Assembly: GCA_022010015.1 (NCBI GenBank)
Contig: CP091735.1
Span: forward strand, 1,488,001 to 1,552,000
Origin: Clostridium sp.
Lineage (GTDB): Bacteria > Bacillota_I > Bacilli_A > Acholeplasmatales > Anaeroplasmataceae
DNA length: 64,000 nucleotides
Direction of reading: 5' to 3'
The stretch's first letter is position 1. Each line of letters opens with the position of its first letter. Below the pieces are notes generated by a model that searched no databases, was not told the DNA's origin, and saw only the letters and a list, made by a program, of their open reading frames with translations. The position numbers and the translations under genes were made by a program. Below are positions 18,385 through 29,746 of the stretch, piece by piece.

Positions 18385-18463
18385 ATAAAATGATGACTAC
18401 GTTATTCAAATATAATATTAAGGAGGAAATGTTTCAGCACTTTTTTTGCGGAAATTTGTATAT

Positions 18464-20172
18464 ATGAGTTCAATTAAATTTATAGGTATTGGTGGATTAC
18501 AAGAAGATGGAAAAAAATTTATATGTTTTAGAAATCGATGATAGAATTTTTTTATTTTAGATGCAGGTATAAAGTACCCCACATCTGAATTATATGGTGT
18601 GGATTATATTGTACCAAATATTTCTTATTTAGTTGAAAATAAAGAACGTATTGTTGGCTTATTTTTTTAACGCATGCCCATACTGAACACATTGGAGCAG
18701 TTGGTAATATCTTAAAAGAGATTCCTGTTAAAATTTATGCTTCTAAATTTACAATTGCAGTTTTGAAGGATATGCTTAATCATGATAAAATTAATTATGA
18801 TGAAAAAAAATGATAATTGAAATAAGTAGAAAAAAACTGCTCTTCATTTTTGGAAATATTACAGTTAGATTTTTTTCCAGGTAGCTCATAATGTTTTTTT
18901 GATGCCTATGGAATTGATATTCTAACAGAAGATGGTAATATTATTTATACTGGAAATTATAGCTTTGATCAAAATGTTAAGGTTGATTATGCTTCTATGT
19001 TTAGAATGCTTGCAATATTTGCTAAGGAAGGTGTTCTTGCATTACTTACTGAGTCACTTGGAGCCATTAATGATCAAAATAGAGGAACAATTCTGGAATT
19101 TAAAATGCGCTTAAATCAAATACTTGCTAGTGCTCAAGGGCGTGTAATTTTTAGTATTTTCTCATCTGACTTATTACGTATGCAGCAAATTATTGATATT
19201 GGTATTGCTAATAATAGAAGAATTGCAGTTATTGGTCGTAAAACTCAAAGACTAGTAAATGTTGCTATGAATTTAGGTTATCTTCATATCCCTAATGAGT
19301 ATTTAGCAAATTTGCGCTATATAGATGAAAAAGAATAAGAATTTAGATGATGATTTATTAGTTCTAGTTTGTGGTGAAAGACATGAACCATATTATATGC
19401 TTCAAAGAATGAGTAGAGGCGTAGATAGATTGGTTAATATTAATTCTAATGATACTGTTGTTATTTTTAACAACACCTTATATTGGAACTGAGAAAATGG
19501 CTGCTAGAACTTTGGATATTATTTATCATAAAACTAGTAATGTTAAGGTATTTAAAAAGGAATTGATGCCTGCAAGCAACGCAACTCGTGAAGAGATAAA
19601 AGAGATGATTAACATTTTAAAAACCCAAAATACATTATTCCTGTAATTGGTGAATATCGTCATCAATTTGCATGTGAGGTTGTTGCAAATTGTGTTGGAC
19701 ATCCAAATGAGAATTTTTTAATTGCTGATTGTGGAGATATTTTAGAGTTTGAAAATGGAAAGTATATTGGAATTGGCGGAGATGTAGAGGTTGGGGAAAA
19801 CCTTGTTGATGGAAAAAGCATTTTTCAGATGTGGGCGATGTTGTAATGCATGACCGTGAGCTTTTTGGCAGATGATGGTGTTTTTTTCTAATAAGTGCCT
19901 TAGTTAATCCTAAAAAAATAAAACGATATCTGAGGACATTCAAATTGTGACTAAAGGATTTATTTACGTTAAGGACAATGAAGAACTTTTTAACTGAGGT
20001 AAAAGAATTATTTAAAAAGGTTACCTCAAAATATTTTTGTTACAAAATATGTTAATTGGAGCGATTTAAAAAAACTAATTTACGAAATGAAATTGGTCAT
20101 TATTTATATAAAGCTACAAAAAGAAATCCTATTGTAATACCAGTATTAATAGCTACTGATTTAATTAATTAA
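18464..20172 (+). CDS. rnjB: RNase J2-like protein with altered active site (frameshifted)
   Basis: About 555 residues, metallo-beta-lactamase/beta-CASP fold. Start MSSIKFIGIGGLQEDGKN, then DAGIKYPTSELYGVDYIVPN and the metal motif FLTHAHTEHIGAV. Later parts: VIFSIFSSDLLRMQQIID, VLVCGERHEPYYMLQRMS, LMPASNATREEIKEMINIL, IPVIGEYRHQ, GDVGDVVMHDRELLADDGVF. Compared with RNase J1, HxHxDH is HAHTEH (D to E), 'SGHA' is SNAT (His lost) and 'VHGEYRH' is VIGEYRH (His lost). This resembles the poorly active J2 partner, so a structural subunit is likely. An AGGAGG about 40 bp before the ATG precedes a tiny alternative frame. Confidence 0.85.
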
Positions 20173-20180
20173 TACAAAAA

Positions 20181-20216
20181 AATAGTACTATTTTTTTCGA
20201 TAGTACTATTTTTTTG
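20181..20216 (+). terminator. Terminator after the RNase J-like gene
   Basis: AATAGTACTAT (20181-20191) pairs with ATAGTACTATT (20200-20210), then Ts. An 11-bp perfect stem. Confidence 0.9.
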
Positions 20217-20269
20217 CATTTTTTTATAATGTTAATTGTATTATTAAAAAAATATTAGGTGGTGAATTT

Positions 20270-21991
20270 ATGCCAAAAAAACAAGAATAAGATTGAGATT
20301 GAAACCAAAAAGGATTTTTTTATTATGTTATGCTGGGAATTCTTCTTGTTGTTAATGGACTGATTATTTTAGGTAGACTTGGAAATTTTGGAAATTTACT
20401 TAATGTTTTTTTCGGATTTTATTTGGGGATTATTATTTTGCAATATTTGTTTTTTTATTATTTTTTTGGGAATTAAATCTATTATAACAAAAGAAAAATT
20501 GTAAATTTTAGTTCGATTCGAATATTAGGAATTATAGTCATTTATCTAAGCTTATCAATTTTTAGCTCATTTAGTATTTATAATGGTCTAGATTCATCGA
20601 CTAAGTCTTTTTATAAGGATAGTTTGCTTTTGTACAAGAGATATTTAAATAATTATCAAACTAGCTTTAGCTGTGGTGGTGGATTAATAGGCGGATTATT
20701 TTTTCAAATTCTAATTTTGTTTTTTGGAAAAATTGGTGTGTATCTAATTGCTAGTGTTTTTTTAGGTGTAGGTGTATTTTTTTGTCACAAACCTTTCACT
20801 AATTAGTTTACTTAAAAAGTGAAAAAAAGGCATTTTTAAGATTTATTAAGCGAATTTTATATAAAATAAGAGGATATTTAAAAAAATATTGATATCCCTT
20901 TACATAAGGAAGAAAAAAATTAGAGTTTTTACCAGATATTTTTAAGTGAAGCACCAAAAAAACATCTAATTTAACTATCCAAAGAGATATAAATTTAGAT
21001 TTAGAAAAAAACAATTTCTTGATTATTGTAAGCAAAAAAACGAATTATTGTTAATTTGATTAAAAAAACGAAACAAGTTATTATTCTTCAAGATTTGTAT
21101 TACAAAAAAATTGATATTGGAATAGAAGAAATCAAATATTTTTTTATGAATAAAGCATTTGTTTATAGTGATGAAGCGTATACCTATATTACCTATCAAA
21201 ACAAATTTAAAGCAATTTTATCTTTGAAGGAGCTTTTTAAGCTTTGGATTAAAAATATAGATTTCCAATTGGTATAGAAATAAATAATGAAGTGATTGCT
21301 TGGGATCCATTAAAAAGATAATCTATTCATAATTGGTGATTATAAAAATGAGATTGATGAATTTTTTTAAAAAGTATTATTTCTTTTGCTTCATATTGAT
21401 CAAAAGGGTAGAAACAAGTATTTATTTTTTTACAGATGAAAAGGTATTTAATGAGCTAAATGGGTTAAAAACTACTAATTATTTTTAATGACTTAAATAT
21501 AGTAAATGAAACCCTTGATGATATTATCTCTGAATATGAAAAAAAGAGAAGAGTTATATAGATATTTAAATGTTGATAATTATTTAGATGTTTTTTTAAT
21601 AATAAAAAAATGTTGCTGATTTTTAATGAATTATTTATAATTTGTAGAATGAATTTTTTTCAAAGGTGAAAAAGAAGCATTGTTGATAAAATCAATTTTT
21701 TTAATTAAAAAAATGGTCAAAGATATGGAATTCATCTTATTTGTACTATAAATTATTTAGCAGACATTTCATTAATAGAACGACAAAATCAAATGTCATT
21801 AATTTTCAAAACAACAGAAATTTTAATGTCATTGAAAACCATTGCAAATGATTTTTGCTTGTTATATTGGAAAGAATGGTGAGTGTTTGGCTTTAAATAA
21901 TAAAAAAATCAGTCAAATAAGCTTTGGCTATGTGACTGATTATGATTATGAAAATATTTTGAAAAAAATTTATTTGCTAAGATTTATTTAA
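20270..21991 (+). CDS. FtsK/SpoIIIE-like protein with degenerate motor domain (frameshifted)
   Basis: About 560 residues when frames are joined. The N-terminal part has the four helices of FtsK/SpoIIIE, including GGGLIGGLFFQILILFFGKI and IASVFLGVGVFF. The later part follows the FtsK motor layout. At the Walker A position the sequence is NLFIIGDYKNEIDEFLKS instead of GxxGxGKS. Then come TLDDIISEYEKREELYRYL and NVDNYLDVF (equivalent to 'MERRYxLFxxxxVRNIxxYN'). The Walker B region is ELFIICRMNFF without Asp-Glu, followed by NGQRYGIHLICTINYLADIS. Both nucleotide sites are therefore missing, independent of the homopolymer shifts. The gene overlaps the end of rarA convergently. Confidence 0.6.
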
Positions 21992-23196
21992 TTCTTCATA
22001 TCGTTCCTTTAGGGCTCGTTCATATTTACCTGTTGTTTTTAGGATGAAAAATATTTTTTTCCTAATAGCTCATCTGGCATATATTGCTGTTTAACATAGC
22101 CATTTGGATAATCGTGAGGATATAAATATTTGTATTTACCACTTTTAAGCTCACGATTTAAAATATGAGGAGGAATGCTCATAGATTCAAGACTTTCTAA
22201 ATCATTACAAGCTTCATTAATTGCTTCATAGGCGGAATTACTTTTTGGTGATAGAGCAAGCTCACAAACAGCATAGGCAAAAGGGATTCTTGCTTCTGGT
22301 AAGCCAACGTCAAGCGCAGCATCACAAGCAGCCATAACACGTGGACCTACGTAAGGATTAGCTAAACCGATATCCTCGTAAGCACTAATTTTTAATCTTC
22401 TAGCAATAATTGCTAAATCACCAATTTTTAACAATCTAGCTAAATAATGCATAGCAGCATCAACATCGCTGCCTCTAATTGATTTAATCATTGCGGATAG
22501 AAGATCATAATAATTTAAACCATTTTGGTCAGCAGCAAAGCTTTTAGCTCCAATAACCTCTTTAGCACTCTCTAGATTTATCTCATCAAGCATAGAAACA
22601 ACCTCAAGCATATTTAAGGCAGTTCGTACCTCCATTGAAGAAGACACTGCTATGTAGTCTAGAACGTCATTTGGAATATTTTTGAGGTTTGCTTTAATGA
22701 TAGCTTTCTTTAAAAGATTAATTAAATCATTTTTCTTGATTTCGTTTAAACGATATATATGACATCTAGAACGGATGGCAGGATTAATAGCACTATAGGG
22801 ATTTTCGGTTGTAAGACCAACAATTGTTATTTTTCCATTTTCTAAATAAGGTAAAAGATAATCCTGAGTGTCTTTTTTTCATTCGATGAATTTCATCAAT
22901 GATAACTAAGCAATTTTTCATAATAGTTGGCACTATCAATTATTTCTTTTTAATTTGGATTTTTTTGATCAACTGATGCATTGAAGAAATAATGATTAAG
23001 AGGAAAATAACTACAAATTACATTAGCAATTGATGTTTTTTTCCAACTCCAGGTGGACCATATAGTATCATAGAGCATAGCTGTTCGTTTTTTTAACATA
23101 TTAGTTATTATTCCATTTTTTTACCAACAAGATGCTCTTGACCAACAATATCTTCAAATTTTTTTCAGGTCTTAAACGATAAGCTAGTGGTTGCAT
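21977..23196 (-). CDS. rarA: Replication-associated recombination protein RarA/MgsA (frameshifted)
   Basis: AAA+ ATPase acting at stalled forks. Start MQPLAYRLRP with FEDIVGQEHLVG, Walker A LYGPPGVGKTS, sensor region LTTENPYSAINPAIRSRCHI, then a long intact C-terminal part. It contains AMIKSIRGSDVDAAMHYLAR, ARRLKISAYEDIGLANP and YPHDYPNGYVKQQYMPDEL, as in the family. It ends KERYEELNKS, with the stop at 21977 after removing shifts near 22043-22055. Length ~405. The minus-strand start is preceded by GAGGAAGTGAT. Confidence 0.92.
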
Positions 23197-23248
23197 AAAT
23201 AATCACTTCCTCATAATATTTTACCATAAAATGAGAATTAAACAAAGA

Positions 23249-23574
23249 TTATTTTGTTAGAAGTTTTCCAATTATACTGCCTAAAGTGGCAGAGAGTGTA
23301 AAGGCGATTATTTTAACAATATTAATATTGCCATTTGATTGCAGTAGAATAAGAATGACCATTACAAGAATACAGTTAATTGTTGAAAATAGTATTTTCT
23401 TTTTCGTGAAAATAAGGGATGATAAAAATCCCATAAAGAGAAAATACCCTAATCCTATAAAATAATTAACTAAATTTGTTAGATTAATTTTTATTGTTTA
23501 AAACGAATAATAAACACATTAATAATATAATACTAACAAGATCAAATAAGAAAGTTATAATTAATTTTTTTCAT
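23249..23574 (-). CDS. Small membrane protein, unknown (frameshifted)
   Basis: About 107 residues with four hydrophobic helices. Start MKKLIITFLFDLVSIILLMC behind AAAGGATGG, then a second part with NCILVMVILILL and IIAFTLSATLGSIIGKLLTK at the end. The last segment, with small residues and a GxxxGK end, resembles a helix-packing motif. No family recognised. It lies between rarA and the DUF421 gene, divergent from the latter. Confidence 0.5.
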
Positions 23575-23649
23575 AAATACCATCCTTTAACTAATAAATC
23601 ATATGCATATAATTAAGATAATAGAAGATAATATTTGTAGATGAGGGGT

Positions 23650-24301
23650 ATGTTATGGAATATTTTTTTACTTGATACTTAGAGTATTATTTGTATTTTT
23701 TTATTGACAATGCTAATTATTAGAATATTAGGTAAACGATAAATTGGTGAATTGTCAATTTTTTTGATTTGGTTGTTTTATTAATGATTGCAGATTTAGG
23801 TAGTATTGGAATTGATGAAGCAGAAAAAAATTTTTTTATTAAGTATTTTTGTGTTTATTAATTTTGCTAATTTTTACAGAAGCTATTTTTCATATTTGAC
23901 AATTAAATTTTTCAAAGCTTCGCAATGTTTTTAGAAGGAAAGCCTAGAATTATTATTTATAATGGATTAATTGATCTTAATGCAATGAGAAAAGAAAAAA
24001 ATATACTATCGATGATTTATTAACGCAAATACGTGATAAAAAAATAATGGATGTTTCTGAGGTTAGATTAGCTGTTCTTGAAACCAATGGAACACTTTCA
24101 GTTTTTAGAAAAGAAAAAGTATTCGAAGGCTAGATTGCCTATAATTTTTAAGTGGAAATTATTGTGATGAGAACTTAAGTGCTTTAAATTTAAATGTAGA
24201 TGATATTTCTAATTTTTTTCAAAGTAAATAAGATTGATATTAAAAAGGTTATTTATGCTTCATATGATACAATTCAGGTTTTCTTTTTATTTGAAAGATA
24301 A
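23650..24301 (+). CDS. yetF: DUF421 (YetF/YdfR) membrane protein (frameshifted)
   Basis: About 215 residues. Three N-terminal helices are followed by the diagnostic RILGKRQIGELSIFDLVVLL. Then comes LEGKPRIIIYNGLIDLNAMRKEKYTIDDLLTQIRDK and SEVRLAVLETNGTLSVFRKE. These are the helix-3 and first cytosolic blocks of YetF-type proteins, which occur in spore formers and some of which affect spore germination or the spore inner membrane. The observed GATAAATT instead of CGACAAATT at 'RQ' also suggests a base difference. Start set by GAGGGG before ATG 23650. Confidence 0.8.
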
Positions 24302-24351
24302 TAATAAAAAAAACAATTACCATTAATGACACTAAATTGGCATAGACAAGA

Positions 24352-25739
24352 CTAAATGATGAAGCTTTGATTTTTAGACTCTATAAAAATATTCAAAAAT
24401 AGTGAAAGAAATAAAACGAATGTACCAAATAAAGGAAAAGAGTAATTAAATCTGACCTTTATATAGATAAAATTAATAATAACCTTTAATGATGATGTAA
24501 TAGCTATAGATAATGGATATGCTAAGAAATTAATTTTTTTATAAAAGTAAAAGAGATCAAAAATACAAATTGATAATATATTTAGAATAATACTTTCAAT
24601 CAATAAAAAAATTCTTTTTTTGGGCTTGAAGTATTCCTACTAGAAGTGGTGAAAAAAATAAATTATGATAAAGAAATAAGTTAAAAGTATGGTTAGATTT
24701 TTTTACAGGAAATATCTTTATATAGAAATAATAATATTTTTTTCGTTATGAAAGCGACATAAATTAAAATTAATTAATGAACAAACAAATATAACAATAA
24801 TTGCTAAATCAATTTTTTTTTGAATGGCATTAAGATTATTTATGTTTTTAGCTGCCTCAGGAAAAATAATTTTACTAATTGTTAGGGGAATAAAAAGAAT
24901 CATTGTTAAGATTGGTATTGCGTATTGATTTGTAAGTGCATATATTTTGGTTGAAATATCTTTAGAAATATTATTAATATTGCAAAAAAATAAAAAAAGA
25001 TTATGGGTTCAAAAAAAGGTAATTATACTAATTATAAGGTGATCAATAGTTATGGGCGCTGCTTGTTTAAAAAAAGAAGCTTTTTTTGTTTGAATCTAAC
25101 GTTCTTGACCAATAAATTTTATTGTTTCTTGTTAGCTTATATATTAAAAAGGAAAATGAAAATATTTCTGATAAGCTCATAGCTAAGAAGGCCATTATAA
25201 CCTTCATATAAATATCTTTGTTTTTAACTAGAAATATAAAGATGATAGATAGCATAATTTTTGCAATTTGCTCTAATAAATTTGAAAGTGCCGGCGTTAT
25301 AAAATTTTTTTTAGCTTCCAAGTATCCCTTCATTATTCCCGAAAAGTTTGAAAAAAATAAATTAAAGGAATGATAGTAAGAAGAGGATAATAAATTATAT
25401 CGCTTCCATAAATAGTTTTAGCAAATGGAAATAGTAAAAAGAATTATAATTGAAACAATTGATGAGGTTATAATATTAATTTTAAGAGCTGATTTTTAAA
25501 ATGTTGCGAAACTGAATCTGAATTTTTGAGAAATGTTTTGGTTACAAACTATTTGAATATTAAATGATGATAAAGCAATAGATAATGATAATGTTGGCAT
25601 TAATAGTGAATAAATAACCATTCCATCAATTTTTTTAGAAACCTTGTTAATAGCATTTTTATATAATAATCCTAAAATTTTTTTATAAGTAGAGTGATTG
25701 AAAATAATAATTGAAATTTTTTTAATTGTTTTTATCCAT
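24352..25739 (-). CDS. SpoVB/MATE-like polysaccharide flippase (frameshifted)
   Basis: Minus strand, ~460 residues and about 12-14 hydrophobic helices. The N-terminal block is LLIKKILGLLYKNAINKVS, then SLLMPTLSLSIALSSFNIQIV. The key middle block IMKGYLEAKKNFITPALSNLLEQ corresponds to 'LRGYFQGxxNMxPTAxSQxxEQ' of SpoVB-family proteins. The final part is IINFIYIKVRFNYSFPLFG. SpoVB-type proteins move lipid-linked precursors for spore cortex or wall. MurJ-type function in vegetative growth cannot be excluded. Start uncertain: ATG 25739 lacks a site, and an upstream ATG near 25771 follows AAAGGA. Confidence 0.7.
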
Positions 25740-25906
25740 ATATTTTTGTTAATTATTCAACCTAATTAACATTTATCCTTTCTATTTTTTTATACTTTTT
25801 AATAATTCTAAGATAAATATATGTATAATACTGGAAAATAATGTATTTAATTTATGTGAATTTATGGTATAATAATAATATATTCAATTTTTGGAGGATT
25901 TATATA

Positions 25907-26431
25907 ATGGATTTAAAAAAATTTGTTGCAAATGTACCTGATTATCCTAAAAAAAGGGTATTTTATTTAGAGATATAACACCATTAATGGCTGATGGCAA
26001 GGCATATAAATATGCTTGCGATAAGCTTATTGATTTTGCTAAAGAAGTTAAGGCAGATATGATTGCTGGTCCAGAAGCTCGTGGGTTTATTTTTGGCTGT
26101 CCAGTTTCATATGCTTTGAATATTGGCTTTGCACCTATAAGAAAGCCAGGAAAATTACCAAGAAGTGTTATTAGTGAATCATATGACTTGGAATATGGTA
26201 GTAATACCTTATGTATGCATGCAGATGCAATTAAGAAAGGTCAAAAGGTTTTAATCATTGATGACTTACTTGCAACTGGTGGAACAGTTTTTAGCTGGTA
26301 TTCATTTGGTTGAAAAGCTTGGCGCTACTGTTGTTGGCGTTGCATGTTTAATTGAACTAGTTGACTTAAAGGGTCGAGAGAAATTAAAAGGATATAATGT
26401 TTATTCATTAATGGAATATAAAGGTGAATAG
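25907..26431 (+). CDS. apt: Adenine phosphoribosyltransferase (frameshifted)
   Basis: Joins adenine to PRPP. About 172 residues: MDLKKFVANVPDYPKKG, FRDITPLMADG, AGPEARGFIFGCPVSYAL, RKPGKLP, and the PRPP loop LIIDDLLATGGTV. It ends LKGYNVYSLMEYKGE. GGAGG precedes the ATG, and TATAAT at 25868-25873 is the likely -10. Shifts at 25915, 25951 and 26285. apt-relA adjacency is common in Firmicutes. Confidence 0.95.
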
Positions 26432-26460
26432 TTCAAAATAAATTGTAAGGAAGTGGGGTT

Positions 26461-28667
26461 ATGTCAACAATTACAATTGATGACTTAATGAATAAGGTTG
26501 AAACGTATATTCATAAAGAAAAAGGATTTAAATAAAATTAAAGAAGCCTATGAGCTTGCTTTTTAAAAAAAGCATAATGGACAATTTAGAAGAAGTGGTG
26601 AACCTTATATAAGCCATCCTTTAAATGTTGCATATATTTTGGCTGAATTAACTGTTGGTCCAGATACAATTATGGCTGGGCTTCTTCATGATGTTTTAGA
26701 AGATACTGACACAACCTATGATGAAATAAAAAGTGAATTTGGTGAAGATGTTGCTAATTTGGTTGATGGCGTAACAAAGGTTGCAAAATTAACTTTTTCA
26801 TCACTTGAACAAAAACAGGTAGAAAATCATCAAAAAATGCTTGTAGCTATTGCTAAGGATATCCGTGTAGTTGTTGTAAAACTCGCTGATAGATTACATA
26901 ATATCAGAACAATCGATTTTCAGGTAGAAGAGAAGCGAAAAAGAATTTGCGAGGAAACATTAGAAATTTATGCACCACTTGCTGATAAACTCGGAATGTT
27001 TAAGATAAAGGCTGAATTAGAAGACAGATCTTTAAAATATGTTGCTCCTAAAATGTATGAGCAAATCACTAAGCAAATAGAAGAAGATAGCTCGGCTAGA
27101 TTAGAAACAATTGACAAAATGATTATTGAGATAAAAAGCATTTCTTAAGCCTTTTTAATATTACTGATATTACGATTAAGGGTAGAATCAAAAATTTATA
27201 TAGTATTTATAAAAAGATGATAACCCAAAATAAAAGTTTTGATGAAATCTATGATGTATTGGCAATAAGAATAATTGTCGATTCGGTTGCTCAATGCTAC
27301 CAGGTTTTGGGAGTTATTCATTCTCATTATGTTCCTGTTCCTAAAAGATTTAAGGATTATATTGCAGTTCCTAAATCAAATATGTACCAATCACTACATA
27401 CAACTGTAATTGGTGGAGATGGACAAACCTTTGAGGTTCAAATTAGAACCAAGGAAATGGACCAAATTGCTGAATATGGTGTTGCTGCGCATTGGGCTTA
27501 TAAGGAAAAATGTTGAATATTCTAAAGAAAAAAAGAGCAATATGAGATTGCTCAAAAAAATTAAAATGGTATGGAGATTTATTGAAATTTTTTCCGAAGA
27601 AGATAATGAAAATAATAATCCATCTGAGTTTGTTGATACGGTTAAAGAGGATCTTTTTGAATGCGAACGTTTATGTTTATACTCCAACTGGTGAGGTAAT
27701 TGATCTTCAAAAGGGAGCTACTCCACTTGACTATGCTTACAAAATTCATACTAATATTGGCAATAAAACTGTTGGAGCCAAGGTTAATAATCGAATTGTT
27801 CCCCTTGATTATGAATTACATACTGGTGATATTGTTAGCATTCTTACATCAAATACGGCAGCGCCTAACCTAGATTGGCTAAATATTGTTAGAAACTAAT
27901 CATGCAAAGCATAAAATTAGAAATTATCTTAATAAACAAAAATAAAGATGTCTTAATTTCACAAGGAAAAAAAGTTCACTTGATAATGAACTAACTATAA
28001 ATAAGATTATCTTCAATCTTAGTGATGAATTTGTAAGTAAAAAAACTTTTCTAAAACAAATATTTCAACTGTTGAAGATTTATATGCTGAAATTGGTAAA
28101 GGAAATATTTCACCAAAAAAACAGTTATTCAAAAGAATAAATAGTCTTACAACTAGTGCTTCTGAAGAAATGCTTCAAAAGCAAATGGAAAAATCAAATA
28201 GAATATTAACTACTAATTCTGAAACTGGAGTTATTGTTGAAGGCTTAAAAAAGCCTAAATTAAGATTAGGAAGCTGTTGCTCGCCAATTCCTGGTGACCC
28301 AATTGTGGGCTTTGTTAGTAAAGAAAAATGGACTTGTTGTTCATCATAAAAAAATTGTAAAAATTTACAATCACTTTCCACAAATAGAATTTTTAGATTT
28401 ATATTGGGCTATAAATATAACAAGAAGTTATCCTGTTAAATTAAAAAAATTACTGCATCTCAAAGTATTACACTTATTACTGAGATAATGAATACTGTCA
28501 ATTCTCAATCAATGTCAATTGCTTCAATTAGTGCAAATAATAAATCAAATTTAGAAACAGTTATAAAATTAAAGGTGCTTGTAAAGGACTTAGATGCTTT
28601 AGAACGCTTAGTTACTAATTTGAAAAAAATCAATAGGGTTCACGATGTGGAGCGTGAGGGTATATGA
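26461..28667 (+). CDS. relA: Bifunctional (p)ppGpp synthetase/hydrolase Rel (frameshifted)
   Basis: About 730 residues. N-terminal HD hydrolase: HNGQFRRSGEPYISHPL, LLHDVLEDTDT, KLADRLHNIRTI. Synthetase: IKGRIKNLYSIYKKM, YDVLAIRIIVDS, PKSNMYQSLHTTVIG, EVQIRTKEMDQIAEYGVAAHW. Then TGS domain VYVYTPTGEVIDLQKGATP, zinc-finger-like region with GSCCSPIPGDPIVGF, and C-terminal ACT domain. Both enzymatic sites look intact, so it should make and destroy the alarmone. About ten shifts. Stop overlaps dtd by 4 bp (ATGA), giving coupling. Confidence 0.95.
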
Positions 28668-29123
28668 AGGTAGTTGTTCAACGCTGTCTTAGGGCTAACT
28701 GTATTATTGATGGTAATGTACATAGTAGTATAGGACGAGGACTAATGCTATTAGTTGGCTTTACTAATAATGATAATTTAGAAATTATCAAAAAAATGTC
28801 TAAAAAAATTATTAATCTTAGAATTTTTTTGAAGATGAAAATAATAAAATGAATAAATCAATTATAGATATAGGCGGAGAAATATTATCTATTTCGCAGT
28901 TTACATTATATGCTAATCCATATAATGGTAATCGTCCAAGCTTTACGGAAGCACTTAATTTTTATCTGATGCAAATAATTTATATAAGGAATTTAATGAG
29001 ATTTTAAGAAGTGAAAATAATATAAAAAGTAGAAGAAGGAATTTTTTTGGTGCTGATATGAAAATTGATTTCGTAAATGATGGTCCTGTAACTATTATAA
29101 TTGATAGCATGAATTTTAAATAA
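28664..29123 (+). CDS. dtd: D-aminoacyl-tRNA deacylase (frameshifted)
   Basis: About 148 residues: MKVVVQRCLRANCIIDG, GLMLLVGFTNNDN, KIINLRIFEDEN, ILSISQFTLYANPYNGNRPSF with the SQFTLYA motif, and the C-terminal GP motif in NDGPVTIII. Removes D-amino acids from tRNA. relA-dtd is a conserved Firmicutes pair. Shifts at 28825, 28959 and nearby. Confidence 0.95.
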
Positions 29124-29126
29124 AGT

Positions 29127-29166
29127 GATATTTTTATTGCAATAAGTAATAAAATATCTTTTTTTA
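29127..29166 (+). terminator. Terminator after dtd
   Basis: GATATTTTTATT pairs imperfectly with AATAAAATATC (to 29158), followed by 7 Ts. Confidence 0.65.
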
Positions 29167-29184
29167 TTTTGCTAATTAAGTATA

Positions 29185-29214
29185 TTGACATATTATTTTT
29201 CACTGTGCTATAAT
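29185..29214 (+). promoter_or_regulatory. Strong promoter for the orphan-ABC cluster
   Basis: TTGACA (29185-29190) and TATAAT (29209-29214), 18 bp spacing. Both hexamers match consensus exactly. Confidence 0.8.
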
Positions 29215-29243
29215 CGTAAAAAAAGAGAGAGGGAGCGTTTATA

Positions 29244-29698
29244 ATGAAAAAAGTTTTACTGCTTGATAAAGTACTTGGAAGTCCAGTTTCATGTACAAAA
29301 GGCGAAGTGTTTAATGTTTCTTATACGAAGACTACTTCATATGGCTATGAAGCAGCAAAAACTTTTGCAAAGAGTTATCAAGAAAGTAGAAAATCAAGTA
29401 TTTCTTTTAAGTTTGGTGACGAAATTTTTAAGGCTGGTTCAAACTATGAGCATAGCATTTTAAATTATACAGCGTGGGAAATCGGCGTTTATCAAGCTTA
29501 TTTACAAAGTTTGTATAATGTTTATATTATTCAAGAAGACAAGACTATGTATGATGAAAAACAATTTTTCCATATAAGGTTCAAACTGGAAAAAAATGAT
29601 ATATATTTGGTACCTTTTTTTAAAAAAACAGCATTAATTATATCGATATGACTTGTTCAAATTTAGATGGTATTTCCACATCTGTTAATTTTTGTTGA
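29244..29698 (+). CDS. Orphan protein ahead of tandem ABC transporters
   Basis: About 147 residues behind GAGGGAG. It starts MKKVLLLDKVLGSPVSCTKG, continues VSYTKTTSYGYEAAKTFAKS and ISFKFGDEIFKAGSNYEHSI, and ends SNLDGISTSVNFC. One shift near 29621-29627 is needed for the last part. No clear signal peptide, membrane helix or family. The alternating polar/aromatic stretches suggest beta structure. It is transcribed from a consensus promoter and sits 49 bp ahead of two MacB-type fusions. It may be a substrate, sensor or accessory of that transporter; this is inference. Confidence 0.55.
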
Positions 29699-29746
29699 TA
29701 ATCCATTGATTATTCAAAAAAATTTAATTTAAATTGAGGGGAGAAT

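Noticed and set aside
19635..19943. Minus-strand frame rich in His and Gln
   Set aside because: Antisense to the conserved C-terminal region of the RNase J-like gene.
29244..29698. Lactococcin-972-type bacteriocin precursor with immunity ABC
   Set aside because: The protein lacks a clear signal peptide and the conserved residues I would expect. The ABC genes are ATPase-permease fusions rather than the separate integral membrane and ATPase genes of that system.
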